Positions 11,983 to 23,888 of a DNA stretch of 64,000 nt are shown one piece after another. Position numbers and translations under genes: made by a program. Location: contig RWJK01000178.1 in the NCBI GenBank assembly GCA_004335835.1, positions 1 through 64,000 of the forward strand. The letters run 5' to 3'. The notes beneath the pieces were generated by a model. It did not search any database and was not told where the DNA came from. It saw only the letters and a program-made list of their open reading frames with translations. Source of the DNA: Scenedesmus sp. ARA3 (lineage: Eukaryota; Chlorophyta; Chlorophyceae; Sphaeropleales; Scenedesmaceae). The number at the start of each line of letters is the position of its first letter. Within the stretch, counting starts at the first letter, position 1.

Positions 11983-14522
11983 CCTGACGACCTAGCTGCG
12001 AACTATGCGATTTCACAACGCCAGGATTTTAACCTGCTGCAGCCTGGCATCAAGCTTAACTTTCCTGCTGCTAGGCAAAGGAGGAGGTCTTGAGGCGCCA
12101 ACGCTGATGAGGCTGAGGTGCGGTAGCCTTGGACCGATCGAAACCCTGTGCATGACCATCTTAGCCAACTTCCACTTGTAGGGCCTGCGCACAGACAACA
12201 TTAGCAAACATAATAGTCTGTCAACGAGATGTGGTTGTGGGCACCTGGCATTCCATTCAGCCTTGTCTCGAGTGCAACCTTGAGCAGGTGCCCACAGATT
12301 CCGTCAGTGCCTAGAGCCTTTGAGCATGGCACCAGATCCGACTGAAGCCATCAGGGCTTGTTGTCGTGGTTGCTGTGTCACAGAGTGGTGAAGCCAGTGT
12401 GCAGGCTGTCAGCCTGACCAGCAATGTCCAGCAGCACAAAGTGGTGCTCACCGCAGCAGCTGCGCAGCGGCATGCATGCCATACAGGCATCTGGCCAGTG
12501 CTGTGGAGCGGGTGATCACGGCCATACATGCCATGTTCAGGTCATTGTCTGTGGCACTTCACAGTAGCTGTTGCTAGGTAAAGCTTGTGCAAGAAGCGCA
12601 GTACTGACGTGCCAGCTGTAGGGCCTGCAAGCCTGAGCACTCCTGATGTCAGCCTGGCCGCTGGCCAGGTGATAGCTGCCACCCGCGGATGGCCATTGTG
12701 CATCAGCACACCAGCTGTGTAAAGCCTCCAGCATGCCCAACAGCAGGCACTTGCCTCTGAGCAACTTCTTGAGCAGCCATAACAATGTTGGCTTGGCCAG
12801 CAGGTAACACCTGCCAACAAAAAAAACACCTGCCGGTTGCGTGCCAGTCAGCTGCCAGCCTGGCCGCAACATCAACCTTGCTGCTGCAGCACCTGGCTTC
12901 CCCTGCCGTACATGTCAGGGACCGCTGTCATCATGGAGATCAGAAGCAGCAACAAGCCGTTGAAACACACAAGTGGAGGAGGCCTCCAGCCAGCAGCTCT
13001 GCATGCAACTTGAAGCAGTGGGGCCACCAGTGCAGGCTGAACGCTGCAGATCACCTGTTGACAACCCTGTCGGTCTATTGAAGGCAGCCTCATTGAACAC
13101 AAAAAAGAGCTTTGGACTCAAACCTGGTGTCAGGCCTGACGTATTTCGGCAAGGCCAGCTACTTGAAAATGATGCACCAGTCAAGTCTACACTATGGCTG
13201 TAGCACGGTCAGCCGGAAAGCTGCAACCTTCGACGGCACACGATACCGACAAAAATGACACATAGAAAACCATGAATGTTAATTGCAAGAGCCTGGGCTT
13301 GAAGCACTGACCAGGGCCGGTGATGCCGCATGACAGCGACTGGCTGCAGTATGACAAGCAACAGATGCGCCAACACAACGGCGGCTGCCATGCGTTAGCA
13401 AACCACCCAAGCTGCTGTGGAACGTATTGAGCGGCACGTGGTGTGGACATTGTACGCACAAGGAAGCAATTTTGAACAAGCGTCACGCCCCACCTCGCTG
13501 CGTAGGGTTTGGCCAGAGCTTTCGCGCACGAGCGCTTCTATGCTCGCTGGAGTTTGTTTGGTGTAGCTGTGGTTCATTGCTATCACTAGAAGGCTAAACT
13601 GGCTTGCGTAAAGTCAGGCCACAAGAGGCCTTGCCTCGGAGCAGCACCAGGAACATCATGGGCTTCGGCGATAACTACGTTGTGTGATTTCATAACCTCT
13701 GTCTGGACCCGAGGACCGGCTGCGTGCATTGATTCATCAAGGCTCATTTCCGGTGTGTTCTCCTAGCCAGCTGAGCCGGCGATCCAGTTGAATTTCGCTT
13801 CTTTAGTACCTGATAATGCATACAACGCTGCATGCTGACCAACAGCACCTGGTTTCCATACCCTCGGGCGACCCCGGCGATGAACAACTGTTGCCGCTGT
13901 TGCTCCTCGATCACTCGCTTGCTGCAGGCCTGATGGTCAGTGTCAGTGCGCGGCGTAGGGCAGCAGCATGAGGGCAGAGCTGGCTCAGGTGCGCCAACAG
14001 TTGGTGATGCAGCTGTGCAGCTCCCAAGCAGGGCATCATCAGGCTTCTGCAGCCACCGTTCCCCACCCTGCTCCAGCAGCCCAGCAACAGCACTTTTACA
14101 ACTTCCTTCATCACGTGGGCTTGGCCTCAGACAGTACTTGTGCCCTTGTGCAGGCCGCTGACGTTCCCAAGGCAGGTGCTGCTCAAGCAGCAGGGCTGGC
14201 TGCACCTGTGGCTGCAAGAAGCCAGGCGCAGCAGGGGCACTGCCGCCATCATGGCTACCAAGAAGAGCTGCAGGACGATACAAGTGCGCACCCAGTGCGG
14301 CAAACATTGCAGTTGCCTGTGGCCTGGTGGTTGTATGTGGGTTGTGTTGTGTCAGGCTGTAAACAGTTCCTGCATGCATATGCTTCCTTCACAGTGCCGT
14401 CCTCACACCATCACAAGATGGGGAGTGCATGTATACCACTTGACGCACAGAACCTGCCTTCGCCAGTTCATGCAGCTGCACGCTGAGCGCATCTGCTGCT
14501 GCGCGCACAATCTCCTGCAGGC
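11983..14522. other. Stretch without a supported complete gene
   Basis: No gene here can be modelled with confidence. Coding-like islands occur: plus strand near 12370-12480 (VAVSQSGEASVQAVSLTSN) and 12620-12700 (VPAVGPASLSTPDVSLAAG); minus strand near 13810-13921 (KRVIEEQQRQQLFIAGVARG). Their frames break without good splice sites, so decayed genes or mobile-element remnants are possible. A plus-strand frame opening near 13968 (MRAELAQVRQQLVMQL) could belong to a 5' exon of the next gene. Confidence 0.4.
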
Positions 14523-17500
14523 ATGCCTCTGGATGCAGCTGGCAGCAGCTACAGCTACCAGCAGTCAGCAGAGGAGGATGTGCTGCTTGACCACCTCGTG
14601 ATTGCAAACGGGCAGCTGCGCAGTGTCCTGCAAGCAGCAGGCCTCAGCTCAGGCTCGCCGCTGCCACATCAGCAGTGCTTGCAGGAAGATGAGCAGGTGG
14701 CAGTGCTTGCAGAGGAGAACTACCAACTGCGGCAGCAGCTACAGCAGCTGCAGCTGCAGCAGCAGCTCGCACACCTGCAGCAACAGCAGCAAACAGCAGC
14801 GGATGCGCAGGGCGACCCACTAGAGCTCGAGCGCTTCAGCGACGCACGCTCGCCTGCAGCAGCAAGCAGTGTCGGCACTACTGGGGCAGACGGCTGCAGC
14901 AGCCGAGGCAGCAGGGCCGCAGGTGCAGCAGCAGCGTTTGCAGGCGGGGATTTCGCAGGTTACCCGCCAATAACACCCAGGTCTCCTGCAGTACTTGGGC
15001 TGATGGGGCCCCCTAGCTTGTCTGCTGTGCAATTGGCAGAGGCGGAAGCAGCAGCGCAGCTGGCAACACAAGCAGCCATACAAGCAGAGGCAGCTGCGTG
15101 TGTCAACATGGCATGGCAGTACAGCAGCGGCATTGACAGTCAGCTCGGCAGCTGCAGCAGCGGCTACGCACACGAGCACCATAGCATGGACACTGCAGGA
15201 GCAGGCATTAGCGACCACTGGGGTAGCCAAGGACAGCAGCAACAGGGTGCGGCAGACCATTTGAATGGCACTGCTGCTGCACCGTTGACCGCTGCTGCAG
15301 TTGCCGCGCTTGCAGCAGCATCGGGACGTCCTGCAGCAGCAGGACCTAGCTTGCAGGACAGCAGCAGCAGCGGGCTGGGCCTGTTGCAGCTGCCTAAGCT
15401 GCTGCTGCCAAGGCGGGCGCTGCGCCGCTCAATGGAGTCGACTCGCAGCAGCAGAGGTGGCCCAGGCAGTGATGCAGGCAGCGTGTCAGCTCGGTCAAAC
15501 GTGACAAGTTTGACCAACAGATCAGCAGCAGCGCCGTGGTCGGCTCGGTCAACAGGGCTGGGCGGCGCATCCGTGCGCTCAGTGGCATCAAGTGTCAGTG
15601 GAGGCCTGAAGCAGCTAGCAAATGATTTGCTGCTAATGCCTGCTGCCCTGAGGACTGCAAAGGGCGCTGGCGGTGCAGCAGCAGCTGGGGCGACGTTCGG
15701 CTCAGCTGCTGCTGCTGATGTCCTGGTGCCTTGCAGCAGCATCAGCAGCATGCGTGCAGCTGACGTTGACTGTGACGCTGCAGCAAGCATTGCATGCAGT
15801 GCAGCTGGCAGCTTGTGGTTCCCTCGTGGTAACGGTGCAGCTGCAGCTGCATCTTCAAGCAGCAGCAGGCCGCCTGTTGCTGCTGCTGCAACTCAAGGCA
15901 GGGCAGTGTCGCCCAGTAGTAAGGCAGCAGCACTAGTAGCTGAGGCGGTCCAGGACCTACAGTACCCCAATGCTGTGCCTACAGCTTCACCTGTGCAGCA
16001 GCTGCAGCAGCAGCAGCAGCAGCAGGGTGTGGCTGCACAAGAGACATCTCTGCTGGGTGCAGGGGAGCTGCGGCTGAAGGCAATCCGCATCGGCCCTGCT
16101 GCGCAGCTGCCACCACAGCAGCCAGCCATGGCAGCAGCAGGGGCAGCGGCAGCAGCGCAAGCAGGAGCAGCAGCAGCCGCCTTTGCTGCCCAGCTACAGC
16201 AGCAGCAGCAGCCACAGGTTGGCTTGCCGGCGCTGCCACGCTTGCGGGTGCTGACAACACACGGCAGCACTGCAGCCTCACAAGCAGCTGTTAGCAGCCG
16301 CAGGGCAGCAGACGCAGCAGCAGCGGCAAGCACAGCAGCAGCAGCAGCAGCATGCCGCAGTGCTGTGGATGACAGCCCCTGCAGCAGTGCTTGCAGTGAC
16401 AGTGGCTTCTTCAGAGCAGCGGATGAGCTGGCATTTGGCAACCCTGCAGACGACCGGACAGCCGCAGCTGCAGCTGCAGCTGCTGCTGCTGCTGCTGCTG
16501 CGGCAGTGGCCAATGCTGCGAATGTTGCTGCTGTTGCTGCGGGCCTGGAGCTGTGTCACTTGGAGAGCTATGCAGACAGTGAGGTTGGGCTGCTGGGGGG
16601 CCGCATGAGCAGCGAGTACGTGGAGCACTTTGACAACAGCCGCATGAGCAGCGACCTGTTTGGCGCGCGCATCAGCATGGACGGCGGCGGCAGCCTGCTG
16701 CCGCGCGTGTCATTCAGTGGCGGCATGGGCGGCTCCTCCCAGCAGCAGCAGCAGCAGCAGCAGTTGCGGCTGTCGCGCTTAGACAGCTGGGGCACTGCTG
16801 GAGCCTCTGATGATGGTTGTGCAGGGGCCTCGGAGCGTTCTGAGTGGCTGGGTATTAGCTACCAGCGGTCAAAGCTTGCAGGAAAAGACGTCCGCAGCTT
16901 GTTTGACCAGGCAGGGTCTGCCAGCGAGGCTGCAGGCAGCAGCAGCCAGCATGCCGGCCGGCGGCCGCGGCGCAGCAGCGGCAGCGGCGGCGGCATGAGC
17001 TCGTATGCGCGGCAGCTGCAGCAGCAGCAGCGGCTTATCAAGGCAGGCGGCATGCCACCGCCAAGTGTGCCTGAGAGCTTCTTTTATGAGGGTGCGATGT
17101 CGTCATTGACGTCGTTAGCGGATGACAGCTTCAGCCAGGGTGTTGGTAACACTGTCAGTAACAATAGCAGCGCCAGGTCAGCCCGGGTTGCTGCAGCAGG
17201 CACCAGCCGGGCCAGCAGTGACAGTTTGAGCAGGCAGGCCTCGGGTATTTCAGTGTCAGGCGGCTTAGTCAACCTTAGCAGGCAGGCGTCGGAGGCTGTG
17301 CAAGCATCGTCTGCAGCTGCTGCTGCTGCTGCCGTTGCCAGCAGCAGCGCTGCAAGTGGTGCACCCACGGCAGCAGAGGTAGAAGGTATTCAACGCCAGC
17401 AGCAGCAGCGGACGATCAGCTTAGAGCCTCCTGATCTGTCAGTACTGGCAATAACAGCTGAGCGCACACAGCAGCCCACCCCTGTGTTTGGCCACACAGG

Positions 17501-20171
17501 CCCAAGCGCCGCTGATTCCCAGGCAGCGTTCAATTTTGGACAGCAGGCGCGGGAATCCTCTGGTGCAGCGGCAGCAGCAGCTGCGGCCGGGCTGGCAGGG
17601 CTGAGTTGCAGGTTTGATGCAGCAGCGAGTGAGATTGATGCCATTTCAGCTGCTGGCGGAGGTGTGAGCAGCCAGCAGCTGCGCCAGCTGCTATGCAACC
17701 TGGCAGATGCACAGCAGTCTTCAGCAGCGGCCGAGGCAGCAAGCAGGCGTACGGCAGCGGCTGGCGTCAGCGGCGGCAGCAACAGCCCGTTTGCTGCCGC
17801 AGCAGCTGCAGCAGGAGCAGCAGTGGCAGGCCCCCGGCTGCTGCCGCTGCCGCATCTGACCATCACAACAACAGCACCGCGGCCCAACACACCCGCATCG
17901 CCGCTTGAGCAGCAGCAGGCGGGTGCATTGCAGCAGCAGCAGCATCACCAGGCAGCAGCAGCAGCAGAGCCGCAGTGTCGAGAGGGCTATGCTGGGCTTG
18001 GGCAGTTGCAGCGCGTGAACAGTGCCAACAACATGGGTGCTGCGCAGCTGCCTCCCAGATGGGCGCAGCGCAGCAACAGCAGCAGCAACTTGGTCAACTT
18101 ACAACAGCAGCAGCAGCGAGACAGCCCATGTGCTGCAGATGCAGTGCAGCAGCAGCAGCAGCAGGACAAGTGTGGCCGCTCCTTCAGGGGTGCTGCAGCT
18201 GCCCCAACTGGGCCTCTGGATATGGCTGGCTGTACTGCTGCTGCCGGATGCAGCAGCAGCAGCTTGTACAGCCCTGGCCGCAGCAATAGCGGTACTGCTG
18301 CTACTGCTGGTCCTGCCAGCGCTGTCAAGCACGTTGCTGTTGCTGCTGTGCCGCCGCCGCTGCCGCTGCCTTTAGTGTCGCCGCGCGGCCGCGGCATGCA
18401 CAGCATGCTGCGCGTCGTCACTGCATGCCCCAGCAAGGGTCAAACGCAGTGCAACGAGTCAAACTCAGACGCCGACAACAGCTCTGCGACCACCACGCCG
18501 GTGCACGCACACGCCAGCGTACTGCGCACACACTCTGGCAGTAGCCTGCAGCTCAGAGCAGCAGCAGCTACATTAGGAGGCCTCAGCAGCATTACTGTGC
18601 CTACTTCACCAGCCAGCAGTGGTGTGCGGTATGTGCCTGCCTCACCGCGCGTGGTAGGGTTTGACTGCCCTATCACACCCAGTGCGGCACTGCGCTCGCC
18701 GTCGTGGCGCAGCGACGGCGGCAATGCAGATGTCACCACTCCCAGCAGCAGCACGGCAGCAGCAGCAGCAGCCAATCATGCGCCAGGCAGCGGCAGCATG
18801 TACGGCTATGGAGCTGGGTATGGTGCTGGATGCGGTGCTGTTGGCTATTATGGCTATGCAGGCGCTGGCGGCAGCGGCTGTAGCACCCCTCGTAGGCAGC
18901 CCACCTCGCCCGGGCTGTTGCATCAGGCCCTGGCCAAGCAGCAGGGCCCTGCAGGAGGCGGCAGCAGCGGCAGCAGCACGCCCTCTGGCAGGACCCGGCC
19001 AGCCATGCCACCTGCCGGCGGCTTTGCTGCTGCTGCATATGCTGCTGGCAATGGTGGCGGGGCGGCGGGTGGTGCAGCTGGCAGCAGCAGCACTGTGTTT
19101 GGCAGCAGCAGCAACAGCAGCAGCTTGCACCCTGGGGGTCTGGCCAGCCACGCTAGGACGCGCAGCTGCAGCAGCAACACGCTGATGCTGCTGCTGACAG
19201 GTGGCCAGGTGCTGCAGCAGCCTGGGACAATGCAGCACCTGGGGCACCACTACTGCCCGCTGTACCTTCAGCAGCCACAGCCGTTGCCACTGCAGCAGCA
19301 GCAGCAGCAGAGCATGCTGTACAGTCCCCGCATGCTGCGGGTGAGGTCTGACACACATGAGTACAGGCAGCACCAACAGCAGGCAGCTGACGAGGCGGCG
19401 GCGGCGGCGGCAGCAGGCAGGGGCACTGGCAGTAACAGCAGCAGCAGCCCCGTCTCTCCAGTGTTAGAAGCGGCACCTAGCAATGCGGATGTCAACGGAG
19501 CAGCAGCAGCAGGGGTGGCATCTGAGCTTGCAAGTGGCCAGAGCACACCCTGCAGCCAGCACCCAGCTAGCATCCAGGAGCAGCAGCAGCAGCAGGAGCA
19601 TTGCTCAAGTCACCAAGCTAGCACTGCAGCAGCAGCAGCAGCAGCAGCAGCAGAGGAGCCTGCTGCTCGGCCAGAGTCGCCGGTGCAGCAGCTGCAGCAG
19701 GCCAGCAGCGGCAGCGGGGCTGCTGTGTCTCCCAGCAAGGGCAGCAGCGACTGCAGCAGCAGCAGCCACCATGCCAAAGGGCTGAGCAGATTTGGCCTCA
19801 TGGAGGCAGCAAAGATGACTGCAGCAGCAGAAGCTGCAGCAGAGGCTGCAGCAGCGGCTGTGGCAGCTGTAGCCCCCACAGGCGTTGAGGTTGAGGTTGT
19901 GGCAGATGGCTCGGCAGCAGAGCTAGGCAAACCTACAGCAGCAGCAGCTGCAGCAGCAGAGGCGAGTGAGGCTGCTGCAGCGGCAGCAGGGGCAGTGCTG
20001 TCAAATGCGTCCTCTGTTGCGTCACCTGACACGCCGCTTGTCGCAGACACTGCAGCAACTGCAGCGGGTGACTCTGCTGGGGTGACGCCGATGGCATCGG
20101 ATGCAGCTACAGCTGAGCCGGTTGAGGCAGCAGTGGAAGCAGCAATCCAAGTTGTTGCCCAAGCCGAAGCA

Positions 20172-20202
<31 letters not shown>

Positions 20203-23200
20203 ATGTGGCAGCAGCTGCTGAACTTGCTGCTGCAGTGAGCAGCGGTACTCCAGCAGCAGCTGCTGCCACAGCACAGGACGGCACTGCTTTGCCAACTGCT
20301 GCTCATGGCAGCGATGGCAATGCGCAGCCTCCTGCTGCTGCTGTTGCTGCTGCGAGCATCGAGCCATGCAGTGAGCCCTTCACACCCCAACAGCAGCAAA
20401 CGCAGCAGCAGCAGCAGCAGCAGCAGCAAGCTGGCTGCGTGACCGTATCACGCAGCTCCAGCAGTAGTGAGCAGCAGGCGGCAGGCCCCACTGGGGCCGA
20501 TGGCGCCTCACCTGCTGCCACTGCCGCTGCTGCTGCTGCTGATGCTGTTGGTGCCAACGCGTCTGCGCTGCTGACGAGGCTGCATGCGGAGAAGCAGCAC
20601 GAGGTGGTGCTGGCCAGTGGCCGCTGCGCAGTGCAGTACGTGCCCTCCTACATGAGCAGGTGGGCTGCCTGTGTGCTGCTGCTTTTTCTGCTGCTGCTGT
20701 TCCTGCAAGTGTCATGTTTCTTATGGTGCTTTCGCAATTGTTTCTGCAGGTATTTGGCCGCTGTCCTGTTCGGTGCGCTCCGCAGGCGCCCTCCCAGGTC
20801 ATTCTTTTCACAAAAACATCCTGTTGTATCACTGCTGTTGCTGATTTCGCTCACGCCGCTTATTATTGCACTCCTGCAGGAACCCTGCCAGTGGCCTGCG
20901 CCAGATCGCCACTGCCAACCGCACAGGCAGCGGTGCGCTGGGCAGCTTCAGCAGCGTCGCCAGCAGGAGGAGCAGCATGGACTCTCCAGGCCGCTGCGCA
21001 GGGGCCTCCCCACAAGCTGCAGCAGCAGCAGGTGCAAGCCCGTTCTTGCGCAGCCGCAGCAGCAGCAGCGGCTTGATGAGCCCTCGGGGGGGCGCTGCAG
21101 CAGTACCAGCAGGCTGGACTGCAGCAGCAGCAGCTGCAGCGGCTGATGACGCGCCCTGCAGCAGCAGCAAGACGCCGTGCAGGCGCACCAGCAGCACAGG
21201 CGAGCAGCAGCAGCATCTGCAGCTACCAAACACTGCCTCCCAAGACTGGGAGGGAGAGTCAGGCTTCGAAGCGCCCCCGCAGCAGCTGCTGTTTGCTGCT
21301 GGCGGCTGCACGCTGCTTGACAATGCAGCAGCTGATGCCGCAGAGCAGCAGCAGGGGGCAGGGGGCCTTGCAGGAGCTGGCTGGCTGCAGCCGGGGCTTG
21401 TGCAGCAGCGAGTGGCTGACCTGTCAACTGGCGTAGGTTTAGGTGTAGGCCAGCAGGGTTCAGAGCCTGGGCCTGAGCTACCTCCTGCAGGTGGGGTCAG
21501 ATTGATGGGCAAGCTCTCCGCAAGCAGCAACAGCAGCAGTGATGCGGGAGCGCAGGCTGCTGCTGCTGCAGCAGCAGCTGCAGCTGAGGCTGCTGCTGTG
21601 CCAGGGCCGTGGCTGCTGAAGCGGCGGCGGTCATTTGGCTACAGGGCGGCAGCAGCAGCAGCAGCTGTGGGCCAAAGCCCGGCAGGCGCAGTAGAAGGCG
21701 GTGGTGTGGTGCTGTCGCGTGTTGCAGCGTTTTCTGCTGGCGCTGCTCCCAAGGCAGCCAAGCCTTGCCATGTCAGCCGCAAACTGCGCAGCCATGCTGG
21801 CACAGGTGCAGCAGCAGCAGTTGCTGCTGGCACTGGGGCTATTGCAACTACCCGTGTAGGCAGCAGCAGCAGTGGTGGAGCAGCACATTTGGCCGGTGAT
21901 GCTGCAGGTGCAGCAGCAGCGGCTGGTGGTCCTGCCAGGGGACAGCTGTCGCTGCATGCGCCTGATACAGTCAAGGCCAGCAACGGCAGCACTGCTGGTG
22001 TCGGCGGCAGCCGCAGCAGCAGACGGGTGTGGCCACCATTGCAAGGGCGACATCAGCAGCAGCAGCAGCCGGCAGCAGCGAGTGAGTTTGTGCTTGTGCC
22101 GCTGGGTGGGCGCAGCAGCCCGCTGCCAATGCTGTTGATTGGCGGTATGATGATGTTTGGTGCAGGGCAGCCGGACACAGCAGCAGACACAGCAGCAGAT
22201 GCAGCAGGCGTGGCTGCAGTGGCCGTGCTAGCAGCTGGAAGTGGTGCCAGCAGCTTGCTGGCAACACAGGCTGGCGCTGTGTTGGCTGCAAATGATCAAC
22301 TTGCTGCACCTGTAACTGCGCTGGACGCAGCAGCAGCTGGCTCTACCGCTGCTGCTATCTCTGGCAGTGCAGCTGAGCGGCTAGCAGCAGTGACTGCTGC
22401 TGTCGATCGTCCTGCGGCTCGTCAAATGCAGCAGCAGCAGCAGCGCAGCAGTGTTGATGCTGCAGCTTCAAGTCAGCTTACTGCAGGCCCCGGCTTGCTG
22501 TACCAAGACTTCAGGCTGCAGCAGCAGCAGCAGCAGCAGCAGCTTCCAGGGCCTGACATTCCTGCTGCTCCTGCTGCCGCCACATCTGTGGCTAGCACGG
22601 CCTTTGAAGCAGCCCTGGCAGCGCCCGCTGCTGCTGCTGCTGCTGCTGCTGCTGACATTGCTGCGCCTTTGGGCCTGCGCATCCGCATACCTAGCGCACA
22701 CAGCTCAAGCACGCCATGCAGCCCACACACTGCTGCTGCGGCTGCTGGGGCCTCTGTGCGAACTGCTCTGCGCACTGGCAGCAGCAGCAACAGCAGCAGC
22801 CCCTCGGGCAGCCCTCACTCCTGCTGTAGCTCATCCTCACTGGATGAGGACCTGCAGTGTGACCTGGCACTGCCAGCACAGGGCCCTGCTCAGCTGCAGG
22901 TGCTGCTGGAGTTGGGTGTGGGCATTGATGCTGCTGCGCTAGCGAGGGCCAGGGCCCGCCAGCAGCAGCTGCTGCGGCAGCGGCACCTGATGCGGCAGCA
23001 GCACCAGCGGCGGCGGCAGGAGGTTGCACAGCAAGCTGAGGCGCGGCAGCAGCAGCTGCAGCTGCTGTTGAGCCAGGATGGGTTGTCTGCCAGCGTGCAA
23101 CAGACAGAGCAGCAGCAGCAGCAGCAGGCAGATGCATGTGGGCACAGAGGTGCAGATCAGCAGCTTCTGGGGAAGCCGCCACTGCCTGCAGCAGCTGCAG

Positions 23201-23829
23201 CTGGCAGCGGCGGCAGCGGCGGCTCTGTGCTAGCTACACCTGAGAAGCAGCAGCAGCAGCAGCAGCGTATGCTGGTTGACCAGGAGGCTACGCCTGCTGA
23301 CAGTGCTGCTGCTGCTGGTGCTGCTGCCTGCATCAACGCCAACAGCAGCAGCAGCAGCGCCAGATATGCCGACTATGGCTCTGGCCGTGTGGCGGCGTGG
23401 TTCTCTCCCGAGTATGCTGCTGAACTGGCGCTGCAGTCCCCGCAGGGTCCAGCACACAACAGCAGCAGCATGGCACGTGCAGCAAGCTGCATGAGTATGG
23501 ACAGCGGCAGCAACATGAGCTGGGCTGCCTGGAGCACCAGCAGCAGCATCAGCCGCTGCCCGAAGATTGAGTGGTGGGGCGCTGGCGGGGAAGGGCGCGG
23601 CTTCTTCTCTGAGAAGCAGCGGAGGCGGCACCAGCAGCAGCAGCTGCTGGCACAGCGGCAGCAGCAGCAGCCTGGTGTGGGCATCGGTGCCTCTGCTGCT
23701 GCTGATGGCAGTCGTGGCAGCAGCAGCAGCAGGGGTGGCAGCTGGTGGGCATCCACAAAGCGGCTGCTGAGGGATGCTGGCAGCGGCATTGCTGGGCGCA
23801 GCAGCAGCATTGCCGCTGTGCTTGAGTGA
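14523..23829 (+). CDS. Giant low-complexity Ala/Ser/Gln-rich protein, no known domain
   Basis: Two exons, 14523-20659 and 20880-23829, join through a split AG/G arginine codon and give about 3,028 residues. I do not recognise the protein. Residues 25-90 look like a coiled coil (VLAEENYQLRQQLQQLQLQQ). The rest is dominated by polyA, polyS and polyQ encoded by CAG-type tracts. Less degenerate islands include RMSSEYVEHFDNSRMSSDLF near residue 692, SRQAS repeated at about 900-920 (basophilic-kinase-like sites), and IEWWG near 2941. There is no signal peptide or membrane segment, so a cytosolic or nuclear scaffold is a guess. An acceptor-like CTGCAG sits just before the ATG (14520), so an upstream exon is possible. 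The 6.1-kb first exon contrasts with the short exons of most neighbours. Confidence 0.75.
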
Positions 23830-23883
23830 TGCATCTGTGCACAGCTGCTGTGTGGGCTTGGTGTGTGTATGTGCGTGTTTTGG

Positions 23884-23888
23884 TGTAA
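23884..23888 (+). terminator. TGTAA poly(A) signal of the giant gene
   Basis: TGTAA, the usual green-algal polyadenylation signal, occurs 55 nt after the stop codon at 23829. The spacing is plausible; no transcript data are available. Confidence 0.5.

Noticed and set aside
13744..21530. Long opposite-strand open frames in the giant gene region
   Set aside because: They are rich in Leu/Cys/Ala runs, the reverse reading of CAG tracts, and have no motifs or matching splice sites.
14523..23829. Two separate genes of 2,207 and 987 residues
   Set aside because: The overlap is explained by a GT-AG intron (20660-20879) that restores one frame through a split arginine codon; composition is the same on both sides.
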